From positions 1,284,001 to 1,348,000 of the forward strand of contig NC_011026.1 of NCBI RefSeq assembly GCF_000020525.1: DNA of 64,000 nucleotides, written 5' to 3'. Each line of letters begins with the position of its first letter. Within the stretch, counting starts at the first letter, position 1. The translations under genes and the position numbers were made by a program. Source of the DNA: Chloroherpeton thalassium ATCC 35110 (GTDB lineage: Bacteria; Bacteroidota; Chlorobiia; Chlorobiales; Chloroherpetonaceae). A model generated the notes under the pieces. It was not told the origin of the DNA and did not search any database. It was given only the letters and a program-made list of their open reading frames with translations. Below, one piece after another: positions 47,095 through 55,908 of the stretch.

Positions 47095-48111
47095 TTATTT
47101 CCCCCGAATGTGCTTTTGCCAATAGTCCATCCAATCGTGTTGATTGGCGGAGGCGGTGCTGTCGTTGATGTCCAAACGGGTGACGGTGACGCCTTGCATC
47201 CAGTCGATTTCCAGATTTAGGTCTTGGCGCGTGGGGAGGCGGTAGAATTTTTCGGCTTGCAAGGCAAGGCTTTCGCGGTTGGTGACGAAATCGTAGAAAA
47301 GCTTTGCGGCCTTCGGATGGCGCGCGCCCGCCACCAGCCCGATGCCCTCAATCGCCGAGACCGTCCCCGACTTCGGGATCACAAAGCCGAACGGATAGTT
47401 ATTTTCACGCGATTGCAACAACACATCGGTCAAGTTCCAGAGCGTGAGCAAGGCTTCGCCACGCGAGAGCTTCAAGTAAAGCTGGGTCGGGTCGGCGGCG
47501 TAGCTTTTCGTGTTTTTGTCCAACTTTTTCAGCCACGCATAGCCGGAATCGAGCGAGCCGGTGCGCCTGAGTTCCTTCGCCACGAGTGCGGCAAAAATCG
47601 TGCGCATCGTGCCGGATTGCACCGGATTTCGAATGATGATTTTCTTGTGCCATTTTTCCGCCAAAAGCTCGTCCCAATCTTGCGGCGCGTCGGCCTTCGT
47701 GAGCAGTTCCGAATTGAACATGATGCACTCGGGCGTCTGAAACGGTGCGTACCAAAAATCCGACGCGGATTTGAATTCAGCCGCGACCTCGTTTGCCCAC
47801 GCGGGCTTATAGGGCACAAGCAACCCGAGCTTTTCGCCCGTCTCAAACAGCTCTTTCGGGCCGCCCCACCACACATCGGCCTGTGGATTTTCCTTCTCGG
47901 TTCGGATGCTGTCCAGCACGGTTTGCGAACCCATGTCGAGCCAAATTACATCCGTTTCGGGATGCGCTTTCTCAAAGGCTTTTTCAAAATAGCTGAGCAT
48001 TTCCTTGCCGTGCGGCGAATAAACCACAACCGCTTCTTTTTGCTTTCCCGAGCAACCAAAAACGGCGAGCGAAAGAAGCATGGCAACGAGTAGCGAAATT
48101 CGGCGAGTCAT
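47095..48111 (-). CDS. extracellular solute-binding lipoprotein (iron(III)-type)
   Basis: 338 residues. A lipoprotein signal peptide with lipobox LAVFGC (C20) is followed by VVVYSPHGKEML. The fold is that of family 1 binding proteins of ferric iron/thiamine/2-aminoethylphosphonate type (ADVWWGGPKELFETG, YAPFQTPECIMFNS, KIIIRNPVQSGTMR). No permease or ATPase of an ABC transporter is encoded beside it in this window, so the partner genes lie elsewhere or are lost. The ligand is uncertain. Confidence 0.85.
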   Translation of the reverse strand: MTRRISLLVAMLLSLAVFGCSGKQKEAVVVYSPHGKEMLSYFEKAFEKAHPETDVIWLDMGSQTVLDSIRTEKENPQADVWWGGPKELFETGEKLGLLVPYKPAWANEVAAEFKSASDFWYAPFQTPECIMFNSELLTKADAPQDWDELLAEKWHKKIIIRNPVQSGTMRTIFAALVAKELRRTGSLDSGYAWLKKLDKNTKSYAADPTQLYLKLSRGEALLTLWNLTDVLLQSRENNYPFGFVIPKSGTVSAIEGIGLVAGARHPKAAKLFYDFVTNRESLALQAEKFYRLPTRQDLNLEIDWMQGVTVTRLDINDSTASANQHDWMDYWQKHIRGK

Positions 48112-48206
48112 TTTTAAGCGGTTCTATGAGGTTGAAAAAGATGATATTTGGGCTTTGAAAGCGCCATGAAAATAACCAACTTTAGGGCTTTAAAACGAAC
48201 CCAATT

Positions 48207-49277
48207 ATGAATTTGCGCTTATTTCTACTTTCAAGTCTTTTGAGTTTGCTCCTTTTTCAGGACGCGCTTCAGGCGCAGGTGGCCGGTTCGGCAGCGCCTT
48301 ATGCTCGCATGGGATTTTCGTCGCGTGGCATGGCGCTCGGCAACGCGGGCAGCGCCGTTGTGCTTGACGGCGAATTTCATCCGTATTATAATCCCGCTGT
48401 GCTGGCGTTTTCGGAATTCTACATGGCGCATGCCTCCTACGCGGCGCTTTCGCTTGACCGTAAATTGAATTTCGTTTCCGTCTCGGGCAAGGTCGGGCCG
48501 GGCGCGGGGCTTGGTTTTTCGTGGATTAACTCCGGCGTCTCGGACATCGACGGGCGCGATTCCGACGGCAACGCGACCGGAAATTTTTCCACCTCCGAAA
48601 ATCTCTTCATGCTTTCGTTTGCAAATCGCTTTAGTCCGGCGTTTTCGGTCGGCGTGAATTTGCGCGGCTATTTGGCCGATTTTTACGACGGCGTTGAATC
48701 CTCTTTTGCCGTCGGCTTTGATGTCGGCGCAATTTATCGCGTTCGCCCCGATTCGCTCTCCTCGCTCGCCTTCGCCGTTGCGATTCAAGATGTGAAATCA
48801 AAATACGAATGGGACACGACGCCGATTTACGATTTGGACGGCACGAACACGACCGACGACCTCCCGACGACTTACAAGCTCGGCGCAAGCTTCAGCCGCG
48901 AAAATTTGTTCGGGTTCAAAACGGTGATGATTGCCGCCGAAATTGCCATCGAAAGCATGACTTTTGACGGCGAAGAAACCTACACGGTCATGCAAAACGG
49001 GCAGCTCGTAACGGTTTCCGAACCGGTTGAGCTTAACAAATCCGAAACGCATCTGAATTTCGGCGTCATGCTCCAGCCGGTTCGCGTGCTGAAATTTCGT
49101 TTCGGTGTCGATCGGCTTGGACTTCAGGGCGTGGATTTTTCGGAAATTGCGCGACCAGCGGCGGGTTTTTCGGTTGAATATCCCGTTCAAAATGTGCTGA
49201 CGCTGATTGATTATGCTTATGTGTTTGAACCTTATACCTCAGGAATGAATGTTATTTCGGTTGGCGCAAGATTTTAA
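48207..49277 (+). CDS. PorV/PorQ-family outer membrane beta-barrel protein
   Basis: 356 residues with a signal peptide (LFLLSSLLSLLLFQDALQA). The mature N-terminus, GFSSRGMALGNAGSAVVLDG followed by YYNPAVLAF, is the hallmark of the PorV/PorQ (UPF0164) family of FadL-like barrels. Alternating amphipathic strands run to the aromatic end ISVGARF. In Bacteroidota, PorV shuttles or anchors type IX secretion substrates at the cell surface. The gene begins an operon with a lipoprotein and a T9SS-type cargo, which strongly supports a role in surface display of that cargo. Confidence 0.85.
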   Translation: MNLRLFLLSSLLSLLLFQDALQAQVAGSAAPYARMGFSSRGMALGNAGSAVVLDGEFHPYYNPAVLAFSEFYMAHASYAALSLDRKLNFVSVSGKVGPGAGLGFSWINSGVSDIDGRDSDGNATGNFSTSENLFMLSFANRFSPAFSVGVNLRGYLADFYDGVESSFAVGFDVGAIYRVRPDSLSSLAFAVAIQDVKSKYEWDTTPIYDLDGTNTTDDLPTTYKLGASFSRENLFGFKTVMIAAEIAIESMTFDGEETYTVMQNGQLVTVSEPVELNKSETHLNFGVMLQPVRVLKFRFGVDRLGLQGVDFSEIARPAAGFSVEYPVQNVLTLIDYAYVFEPYTSGMNVISVGARF

Positions 49278-49289
49278 TCTCATTTCAAC

Positions 49290-50114
49290 ATGAAAAAAAG
49301 TTTTCTCGGCCTGATTTTGCTTGGCCTTTTTTGGTTGGTAGCCTGTGGCGACGACAAAACCTTGAACAGCGAGGAAGGCGAGTCGCCGCTGCTTTTAACG
49401 CTCGATTCGCTTCGGCTGGGCGATTCAGCGATTTCTGAGCTGAACTTGGATGAATTTCTCGTTAGCGAAACCGATGCGCAATTATCGCTGAGCGTCCAAT
49501 GCACGGCGCTTCAGGTTGAAAATCCGATTGCGCAAGTCATGGCGTATTTTTACGAGCCAAGTTCGCTTGCGGAAATTGCTTCGTGCAAACTCTCGCAAAT
49601 TGCAACGCAAAACGACACCAGCAGCTACGCAGGCGATCTTTCCTTTTCGCTGAAACGAACCGAAGTTGGCGACTATACGCTTGTGGCCGTTGCGCAAGAT
49701 GCTTCGGGACAAAGCGCAAATACTTTTCGCCGAAAAATCAAATTCAAAAAAAATAACACGCCACCGGTGCTCTCGTCCGTTGCGTTTTCCAAAGACATGC
49801 TGAATGTGAGCGTTGCGCCATACGCGGACACGCTCATCGTGATGGCGAGTGTTTCCGACGACGACGGCCAAGATGATATTGCCACAGTCGAAGCGGTTTA
49901 TTCCGGTAATGCGTTTCCGATGTACGACGACGGCGACGAAGAACTGCACGGCGACAAATTTCTCGCCGATGGCATTTACTCAAGAGGATTTTCCGCCAAC
50001 TCTTCGAACAGCACCGGCCTTCGCACATTTACTTTTCATGTCATCGATAAATCCGGCGACACGAGCAACACCATCGAAAAATCTTTTTACATCAAGAGTT
50101 TAGGGACAAAATGA
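49290..50114 (+). CDS. lipoprotein of unknown function in the PorV operon
   Basis: 274 residues. Lipobox LVACG (C at about 19) after FLGLILLGLFW. The mature protein is acidic and beta-rich. KNNTPPVLSSVAFSKD and VASVSDDDGQ-like motifs (MASVSDDDGQDDIATVEAVY) suggest an Ig-like or cadherin-like fold, and DKFLADGIYSRGF resembles calcium-type D-x-D-x-D segments seen in surface proteins. It starts 12 bases after the PorV-like gene and its stop overlaps the start of the next gene (ATGA). Confidence 0.8.
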   Translation: MKKSFLGLILLGLFWLVACGDDKTLNSEEGESPLLLTLDSLRLGDSAISELNLDEFLVSETDAQLSLSVQCTALQVENPIAQVMAYFYEPSSLAEIASCKLSQIATQNDTSSYAGDLSFSLKRTEVGDYTLVAVAQDASGQSANTFRRKIKFKKNNTPPVLSSVAFSKDMLNVSVAPYADTLIVMASVSDDDGQDDIATVEAVYSGNAFPMYDDGDEELHGDKFLADGIYSRGFSANSSNSTGLRTFTFHVIDKSGDTSNTIEKSFYIKSLGTK

Positions 50115-51691
50115 CGCGTTTCCGAATCACTTTTTTCATCATCATGCTGGCGATTTTTTTTGCAGAAAACGCGAGCGCGCAAGTAAAAAAGACGCCGATC
50201 GATTTGCGAAAATATGCGCTGACGAAATCAGAGAGCAGCAATCCGACCTCGAACAGCGCGAGTCAAATTTGCCACGACTCGCTGGCTGGGAAAGTTTGGC
50301 TCGGCACAAACGACGGCTTGAATGTTTCCAGCAACGGTGGCCAATCGTTTTCCGACATCACCATTTTTCAGCGGTTTAATGAAAACGGGATTTACGGCTT
50401 GGACGCAAAAAACGACACGATTTGGGCATCGACGGCGTATGTTTCCGACGCGGAAAATAACCCGACGACCGGCGACGGCATGACGGCCTCGTTCGACGGC
50501 GGGCAAACATGGCGAAGCTTCGCCCAACCGCTGGATGCGGAGGACGACACGACCGTGCAATACGGCAACCGAATGATTTCAGCCTTGCCCGTCACCGTGT
50601 CGGAGCAAAATGTCATTTACGATATGGCAATCGGCCCCGCGCAAGGCATGGTTTGGGCGGCGACTTGGTCGGGCGGCATTCGCCGGACGCAGGATAACGG
50701 GCAGACTTGGCAGCGCGTGGTGTTGCCGCCAACGGGTTGGCAAACGATTTCCCCCGACGACGATTGTGATTTTTCGCTTGCGCCGGCGGTTGGTTCAAGC
50801 GGCCATTTGGTGTTTTTGGGATTTTCGGCGCATGTCGCGGGTGATGGCTCGGTTTGGGTTGGCACGGTGGATGGAATCTGCCGCTCGAACGACGCCGTTT
50901 CGGACGCGCCAAGCTGGACGAAGTATAACGATTCTTATGGCGGACTTTCGGGAAATTGGGTCACAGCAATTGAATCTCAACCCACCGAAGATTCACAACT
51001 GGGCACAATTTGGGCGGCAACTTGGCCAGCGGAAGGCAGTAGCGAATTTTATGCGGCGTCTTACACAAAAGACGGCGGGCTTTCTTGGAAAACTGCGCTC
51101 GACGGCGAAAAGCTTTACGATTTCGCTTTTAGCGGCGACACGGTTTATGCCGTTGGGCCGAACGGCCTTTTCATTTCACCCGATAACGGCGATTCGTGGA
51201 TGTTCAAAAGAAATCTGGTGGATGCGGAAGATTCTCAAAAATCGGTGGTGAGCACGGCCTCGTTCTACGCGGTGGAAACAGAGCCGATTGCGGGCGGCGG
51301 CACGCGGCTTTGGGTTGGCACAGGCGATGGAACGGCCATTTCTGAAGACGGCGGCAAAACTTGGCGCTTACTTCGCGCAGAACCTGAGGTTGAGAGCGTG
51401 GAAAAACCGTTTGCTTATCCAAACCCGTTTTCGCCAAAAATCGACGGCGTGGTTCGCTTGCGCTACAAGCTAAGCAAGTCTGGCTCAGTCACAATTCGGA
51501 TTTTCGATTTTTCCATGAAGCCCGTTTGCACTGTGCTAAGCGGCGGTTTCCGAAACGCACAGCAAGAGTATGAAGAAACCTGGAACGGAAAAACCTCGTT
51601 TGGCGCACGCGTTGCTAATGGCGTTTATTTTTACAGAATTGAACAGAGCGGCGAAGAAGCGCGCTGGGGAAAGATTTTGGTGCTGGAATAA
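50111..51691 (+). CDS. Asp-box beta-propeller surface protein with T9SS type A C-terminal domain
   Basis: 526 residues with signal peptide (FFIIMLAIFFAENASA). The body is a BNR/Asp-box propeller; five SxDxGxxW copies are visible: SFDGGQTW, TQDNGQTW, TKDGGLSW, SPDNGDSW and SEDGGKTW. The last 85 residues form a FlgD-like/T9SS sorting domain: FAYPNPFSPKIDGVVRLRYK, SGSVTIRIFDFSMKPV, GARVANGVYFYRIE and the end WGKILVLE. This predicts export across the outer membrane by type IX secretion. It is translationally coupled to the lipoprotein gene and probably depends on the PorV-like barrel. The ligand of the propeller is unknown. Confidence 0.88.
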   Translation: MTRFRITFFIIMLAIFFAENASAQVKKTPIDLRKYALTKSESSNPTSNSASQICHDSLAGKVWLGTNDGLNVSSNGGQSFSDITIFQRFNENGIYGLDAKNDTIWASTAYVSDAENNPTTGDGMTASFDGGQTWRSFAQPLDAEDDTTVQYGNRMISALPVTVSEQNVIYDMAIGPAQGMVWAATWSGGIRRTQDNGQTWQRVVLPPTGWQTISPDDDCDFSLAPAVGSSGHLVFLGFSAHVAGDGSVWVGTVDGICRSNDAVSDAPSWTKYNDSYGGLSGNWVTAIESQPTEDSQLGTIWAATWPAEGSSEFYAASYTKDGGLSWKTALDGEKLYDFAFSGDTVYAVGPNGLFISPDNGDSWMFKRNLVDAEDSQKSVVSTASFYAVETEPIAGGGTRLWVGTGDGTAISEDGGKTWRLLRAEPEVESVEKPFAYPNPFSPKIDGVVRLRYKLSKSGSVTIRIFDFSMKPVCTVLSGGFRNAQQEYEETWNGKTSFGARVANGVYFYRIEQSGEEARWGKILVLE

Positions 51692-51699
51692 AGCATAAG

Positions 51700-51739
51700 G
51701 TCGGGATAAAAAGAATCGGAAGAATTTTTATGTCCCGAC
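51700..51739. terminator. hairpin between convergent genes
   Basis: GTCGGGA at 51700-51706 plus TAAAAA pairs with TTTTTA (51725-51730) and TCCCGAC at 51733-51739, with a two-base bulge. No T tract follows, so termination is only plausible. Confidence 0.45.
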
Positions 51740-51751
51740 ACTTCAAGATTT

Positions 51752-52212
51752 TTATAACTCTCTTACTATGCTATTTCCGATTTTTTTACGTCCTTTGTGT
51801 TTTCTTTTCGAATAAAGCGCCTTATTTATTCCACTCCCATTCTTTTTACCTCTTTTTCCTTTTTGACGTCGAGAGGGAACTTTCCCTAAATGACTACTCA
51901 CTTGTTCATAAAGCTCAATAAGTTCAGTCTCAATTTCCGGCGGCGGAAAACCGTTTAAACCTTGTTTTGCCAAAAGGTAAGCATTTCGAAAATCATTTGC
52001 ATGAAATGCCAATGAAGCCGCACTACGATAAAGAATTGAGCGTGTCGGTTCGGCACTTGGTTCAGCCGGAAAATGCGCGGCGGCTCGCCGCTCCAGTGCC
52101 AGCGCCTGCTGAAACAAGTTAATTGGTTCGTTTTGATGACCCTTTCTTTTCAATGAAAAAGCTTCTCAGCTATATCCATAGCCTGTTCGTGTAATACTTC
52201 AATTTCTGACAT
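51752..52212 (-). pseudogene. frameshifted conserved protein, second member of a two-gene pair
   Basis: The start is ATG 52212 (MSEIEVLHEQAMDIAE), overlapping the end of the upstream gene by 14 bases. This frame runs into TGA at 52150-52152. A -1 shift at GCTGAGAAGC (52161-52170) joins it smoothly to EAFSLKRKGHQNEPINLFQQ, AAAHFPAEPSAEPTRSILYR, SAASLAFHANDFRNAYLLAK and QGLNGFPPPEIETELIELYE, so one base appears to be missing. The combined protein would have about 152 residues. Helical repeats resembling a single TPR-like unit and a Lys/Arg-rich tail are seen. I recall similar SAASLA...GLxGxPPxEIExEL proteins in cyanobacteria with no assigned function. Confidence 0.65.
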
Positions 52213-52603
52213 GTCTTTGCAGCATTGTGGTTACCGGTGTGCTAAACTCAACAACGATGACATACACTGGAAAAGATGTATCATCGGAGCGCCTTGTTTG
52301 TTTTATTTTTTTAGCAACCCTGTATTGCGGTTTATTGGTTGGGATTCGTTTTAAAATTCCAGAAATTTCCAACCGGCCACGTGTTTGTGGAAAAATTTGA
52401 TTGTCAGTTATTTCTTTGTCCCCTAACCAGTAATCTATTCCCGTTGTTGTAACAGAACGCCTTATAGCGGTATAATTTGTTTGTTCCCGTATGAGTAACA
52501 GCGCAATGGCTTCAGCGCCGTGTTCAGGTCCGTCATCTGCATTATACGCGCGAAAGAGCGCGGCTCTGTCTATTTCATGCTCATCCCAACAGACTTTGTA
52601 CAA
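52199..52603 (-). CDS. conserved hypothetical protein, first member of a two-gene pair
   Basis: 134 residues. The start TTG 52603 (MYKVCWDEHEIDRAALF) lacks a Shine-Dalgarno sequence; the frame is open a further 11 codons upstream, so the N-terminus is not certain. Conserved-looking features: RAYNADDGPEHGAEAIALLL, SVTTTGIDYWLG, RGRLEISGIL, KKIKQTRRSDDTSFPVYVIV and VEFSTPV. I recall cyanobacterial relatives that also occur beside the partner gene, but no function is known to me. It overlaps the downstream frameshifted gene by 14 bases, which points to coupled expression. Confidence 0.7.
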   Translation of the reverse strand: MYKVCWDEHEIDRAALFRAYNADDGPEHGAEAIALLLIREQTNYTAIRRSVTTTGIDYWLGDKEITDNQIFPQTRGRLEISGILKRIPTNKPQYRVAKKIKQTRRSDDTSFPVYVIVVEFSTPVTTMLQRHVRN

Positions 52604-52784
52604 ATATTCTTTGTTGCACTTATCGACTTCAATTTAGATCTAATTGCAAAACAGACTCGTTTTTAGGGTATTCTTAGCGAGTTTCCATTTTAAAACAACT
52701 TGCATAGGAAAGCGCCTTGCAAAATAACTTCAGGATCATTTTTATAGAAAATGCAAGCAAGCGCTTTGCTGTTTTAAAAAATCG

Positions 52785-54470
52785 CTAAAGTGGAACAATG
52801 AGATGCTTATCGAAGGCTTTGGTTAACAGCAACTCTTTGAGCAGCTTAATCAGGGTGGTGTCGAACTTATTGAAAAAATGAAACCCATTGAGAACGCGCT
52901 CTTGCAAAACGCCGCCTGGCAACAAGTTATCGCGGCTTTTTTCAATTTGGGCGATGAGATCGTTGTGTCGTTGTTTTTCTGCCTTGATGGTTTTCGACTT
53001 CAAGTTTTCGACTTGATTGAGCGTACTTTGCATCACCTTTTCAACACTTTGCGCCAAAGTCGGATCTATTTCCGAAAGTTTTAGCCCAAACTTTTTGAAA
53101 ATGTCGCTCAGTCCTTGAATGGCGGTTGTGGCTTCGTCTTCAATATCCACAGTGGACGCCGCAAGCAAAAGCTCGTTAATAAACTGCTGCGAATTTTGAT
53201 AAAATCGCGATAAGCTGCCTGAAATTTCCTTTTCGTTTAGAATCCGTGCCGACTTTTCAAAAACGCGCGAAATTTTAGGCTCTAACAACGATAAACTGGC
53301 TCGCGGATAAATGATGGGCATCGGAATATTGAAAAACTGATAGTTCCGCAAAAACTGTCCGAAATAAGAGATTTCACCTGGTCCTGCTACATAGGCAACC
53401 GTCGGCAATACGGTGTCTTGCACAATCGGGCGTAAAACGACATTTGGGCTGAAAAGCTCCGGCGCGGAGTGCGCAAATTCGAGCATTTCGTGTTGGCTAA
53501 AAGTTGTTTTGCCTGGCAAAAGCTCTACCGAACCTTGCCGGCGCGGCTCGATTTTCAAGCGCTGATTTTCTTGAAAAAAGTACAAATTAATCGGCCTGGG
53601 TTTTGCCTGCGCGTCGTAGCCACTTTCTTCGAGTCGCGCGCTTTGTGCAATAATGTTTTGCGAGCTTGCCGGAAATGTTTCCAATTCGCGAATAAAAACG
53701 GACTTTGCCAGCGTTTTGAACCCTTTTGGATGACTGGAAACAATGATCAGCCCTTCGTCATAAAACAGTCGAGCCAAAAGCGTTGCGAACGCCATTTCGT
53801 AAGAAACGCCTTCTTTATAGCTTTCACGAACGAGCGTGAGCATTTTTTGCTTGTAGTCCGATTCGGGAAACGCTTCCAAAATTTCCTTGCCAAGCCAATC
53901 CAAAAACTCAGGCGTGATTTGCGTTGCACCCGCGCTACTCAGCGCTTGGTAGGAAGCTTCTGAATAGGAAAACCGCTCGAGCGAATTTCCCTTTAGCAAA
54001 GAAACATGCGAAATTTCCTCATAATCGTGATCTTCAGACTCGAGCCAAAAAACAGGGACGAACTCAAAATCGGGATAGTGCTCATGCCATTTTTCAGTCA
54101 GCACAATCGCCGAAAGCGTTTTATAAATGGTGTAGACGGGACCTGTCAAAAAGCCAACTTGCTGACCCGTGACAACCGCCAGCGTTTTTTTGGAAAGCAG
54201 CGATTGAATGCGCTCAAATGTTTTCGGGCCCGAGCCAAACAATTGGTTTTGCCGCGTTAGCTCCAAGACAAGTTCCGGGCGCTGATACGTTCGCCCGCTA
54301 ACCGTTTGTATTTGGGCAGAAAGGTGCGCCGGATTGCGATAATCGTGCTGGTAAAATTGCGAGATTAGCGCATCCGTGGCAAGTGTATTGGAAGTGTAAT
54401 CAAGAAATAATTGCGAAAACTGTTTCCCGCCTTCGCTGATGCTGTGGAATGGAATTGAGTAGCTTTGCAA
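52785..54470 (-). CDS. bshC: putative cysteine ligase BshC (bacillithiol biosynthesis)
   Basis: 561 residues. BshC adds cysteine to glucosaminyl-malate to form bacillithiol, the low-molecular-weight thiol used by Firmicutes and by Bacteroidota/Chlorobiota relatives. VVTGQQVGFLTGPVYTIYKT, VPVFWLESEDHDYEEI and PTVAYVAGPGEISYFGQF are the family signatures, and a coiled-coil region sits at about residues 455-520. bshA and bshB are not in the window. It lies 12 bases after surE on the same strand and is likely co-transcribed. Confidence 0.93.
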   Translation of the reverse strand: MQSYSIPFHSISEGGKQFSQLFLDYTSNTLATDALISQFYQHDYRNPAHLSAQIQTVSGRTYQRPELVLELTRQNQLFGSGPKTFERIQSLLSKKTLAVVTGQQVGFLTGPVYTIYKTLSAIVLTEKWHEHYPDFEFVPVFWLESEDHDYEEISHVSLLKGNSLERFSYSEASYQALSSAGATQITPEFLDWLGKEILEAFPESDYKQKMLTLVRESYKEGVSYEMAFATLLARLFYDEGLIIVSSHPKGFKTLAKSVFIRELETFPASSQNIIAQSARLEESGYDAQAKPRPINLYFFQENQRLKIEPRRQGSVELLPGKTTFSQHEMLEFAHSAPELFSPNVVLRPIVQDTVLPTVAYVAGPGEISYFGQFLRNYQFFNIPMPIIYPRASLSLLEPKISRVFEKSARILNEKEISGSLSRFYQNSQQFINELLLAASTVDIEDEATTAIQGLSDIFKKFGLKLSEIDPTLAQSVEKVMQSTLNQVENLKSKTIKAEKQRHNDLIAQIEKSRDNLLPGGVLQERVLNGFHFFNKFDTTLIKLLKELLLTKAFDKHLIVPL

Positions 54471-54482
54471 TGTCGGCTCAAC

Positions 54483-55310
54483 TTATTTTTTGAATTTCCA
54501 TGATGTTAAAGACTCCATAAAGTCGTAATTCGTCAAATCAAAACGAAGCGGCGTAACCGAAACGTAATTGTGGCGAATGGCGTATTCGTCGTCGGTCAAT
54601 TTGTCGTCGTAAAGTGCCATCATGCCATTGAGCCAGTAGTACGGCTGCCCGTAGGGATCGTGATGCTCAATCATGGATTCCTGCCAACACGAGCGGCCTT
54701 GCCGTGTAACCACAATGCCTTGAATGTCAGATTCGGGAACATTCGGAATATTCACCGACAAAAGCGTGCGCGGCGGCAAGCCTTTTTCTAACACTTTCTT
54801 GGCAATTTGCCTGGCGACTTTTCCCGCGTAAGAAAAATCGGCGTTTTCGTAAGTGGTCAAAGAAAAGGCGATGGATGGAATCTCGTAGATACGCCCTTCC
54901 ACCGCAGCGCCAATTGTGCCGGAATACAAAATGTTGATGGCTGTGTTGCTACCATAATTAATCCCGCTAACCACCAGATCAGGTCGGTCTTTCAAAATGT
55001 GTGTCATGGCCACTTTCACGCAATCAACCGGCGTGCCAGAAACCGAATAGCCAAATAATTTCTTATTTTTATACACTTTTTGGATGCGCAGCGGGCGTCC
55101 GAGTGTCATGGCGTGGCTCATGCCACTTTGCGGTGAAGCAGGAGCAACAACGGTTACATCGCCAATTCTTTGCATAGATTGCGCCAAAACGCGAATCCCT
55201 TCTGCATCGATACCGTCGTCGTTTGTTACGAGTATTTTGGGTTTGGTCTGCGAGGCTGGCTCATACGATGAGTCATTTTCAGAATTGCTCTTGTCCTTAA
55301 TATCTCCCAC
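54483..55310 (-). CDS. surE: 5'-nucleotidase SurE
   Basis: 275 residues. Divalent-metal nucleotidase acting on nucleoside monophosphates. The family start [14 protein letters not shown] is at residue 26; it is preceded by a polar 25-residue extension beginning at GTG 55310, and no internal ATG offers a shorter form. [15 protein letters not shown] and [11 protein letters not shown] complete the active site. It precedes bshC in a probable two-gene operon. Confidence 0.94.
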   Translation of the reverse strand: MGDIKDKSNSENDSSYEPASQTKPKILVTNDDGIDAEGIRVLAQSMQRIGDVTVVAPASPQSGMSHAMTLGRPLRIQKVYKNKKLFGYSVSGTPVDCVKVAMTHILKDRPDLVVSGINYGSNTAINILYSGTIGAAVEGRIYEIPSIAFSLTTYENADFSYAGKVARQIAKKVLEKGLPPRTLLSVNIPNVPESDIQGIVVTRQGRSCWQESMIEHHDPYGQPYYWLNGMMALYDDKLTDDEYAIRHNYVSVTPLRFDLTNYDFMESLTSWKFKK

Positions 55311-55618
55311 AAGTTTCTACTTTTTATTCAAAAATTTCAGGAAAACGAAAGATACAAAAAAATTGAAAGGGACGCTTAAAAATGCGCATAACCGTATTTT
55401 ATGCACGAAAAAATTGGTAAAGCAAAAAGATGTTTTGGTGCGGAGGATTGATAGCCGTCGAGCCGAAAAAGCGTAGGGAAAAAATTTGCAAGCTGGAAAA
55501 AAGAGGCGCATTGCGGCAACTGTCGCGCACTCAGAGCGTAGCGCTACGGTTGCGCGCAATTGAGCGAGTTTGTGGCGTTGCAATGCGATTCTTTTAGCTG
55601 TGCGGGGGATTTGCTCGG
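55311..55618. other. intergenic region upstream of surE
   Basis: 308 bases without a gene. A perfect 12-bp palindrome CGTAGCGCTACG is at 55537-55548. No promoter of the TTTG/TAnnTTTG type was found on the minus strand. Confidence 0.6.
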
Positions 55619-55870
55619 TTATTGCTTTTTTTCGTCGGTATAGTAAAGCGATTGAAACGCATAAATGATCAGCGCGATGCCAATCACCGACGCAGCCAGC
55701 GAAACAACGCTGCCGATATAGTAAATTGAGTGCAGCAGGCCGAGCCCGGGCGCAAACATGAGTAAAAGGTTAGCGCCGGCAAGAATAACCAGCACGCGCG
55801 AAAAACGCACATGCACTTGCGGTTTGGCCGGCTTACCCGATTTCTTGGAATTTTGAGATGATTTTGCCAT
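55619..55870 (-). CDS. small two-helix membrane protein
   Basis: 83 residues from ATG 55870. A Lys/Ser/Gln-rich N-terminus (MAKSSQNSKKSGKPAKPQ) precedes two hydrophobic helices (VLVILAGANLLLMFAPGLG; SVVSLAASVIGIALIIYAF) and a charged end YYTDEKKQ. It resembles the layout of small DUF-type membrane proteins of Bacteroidota, but I cannot name a family. It is divergent from tsaD. Confidence 0.65.
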   Translation of the reverse strand: MAKSSQNSKKSGKPAKPQVHVRFSRVLVILAGANLLLMFAPGLGLLHSIYYIGSVVSLAASVIGIALIIYAFQSLYYTDEKKQ

Positions 55871-55908
55871 AAACAAGTCTTTCTATCTTAACGGACACAA
55901 GTTTTACA

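Noticed and set aside
47224-48093. Long plus-strand frame of 289 codons opposite the binding lipoprotein gene
   Set aside because: It is the antisense of a gene with a lipobox and family motifs, has an Arg/Phe-rich shadow composition and shows no motif of its own.
51730-51921. 63-codon plus-strand frame after the T9SS cargo gene
   Set aside because: It overlaps the end of the minus-strand conserved gene and is Phe/Leu-rich from antisense of a Lys-rich tail.
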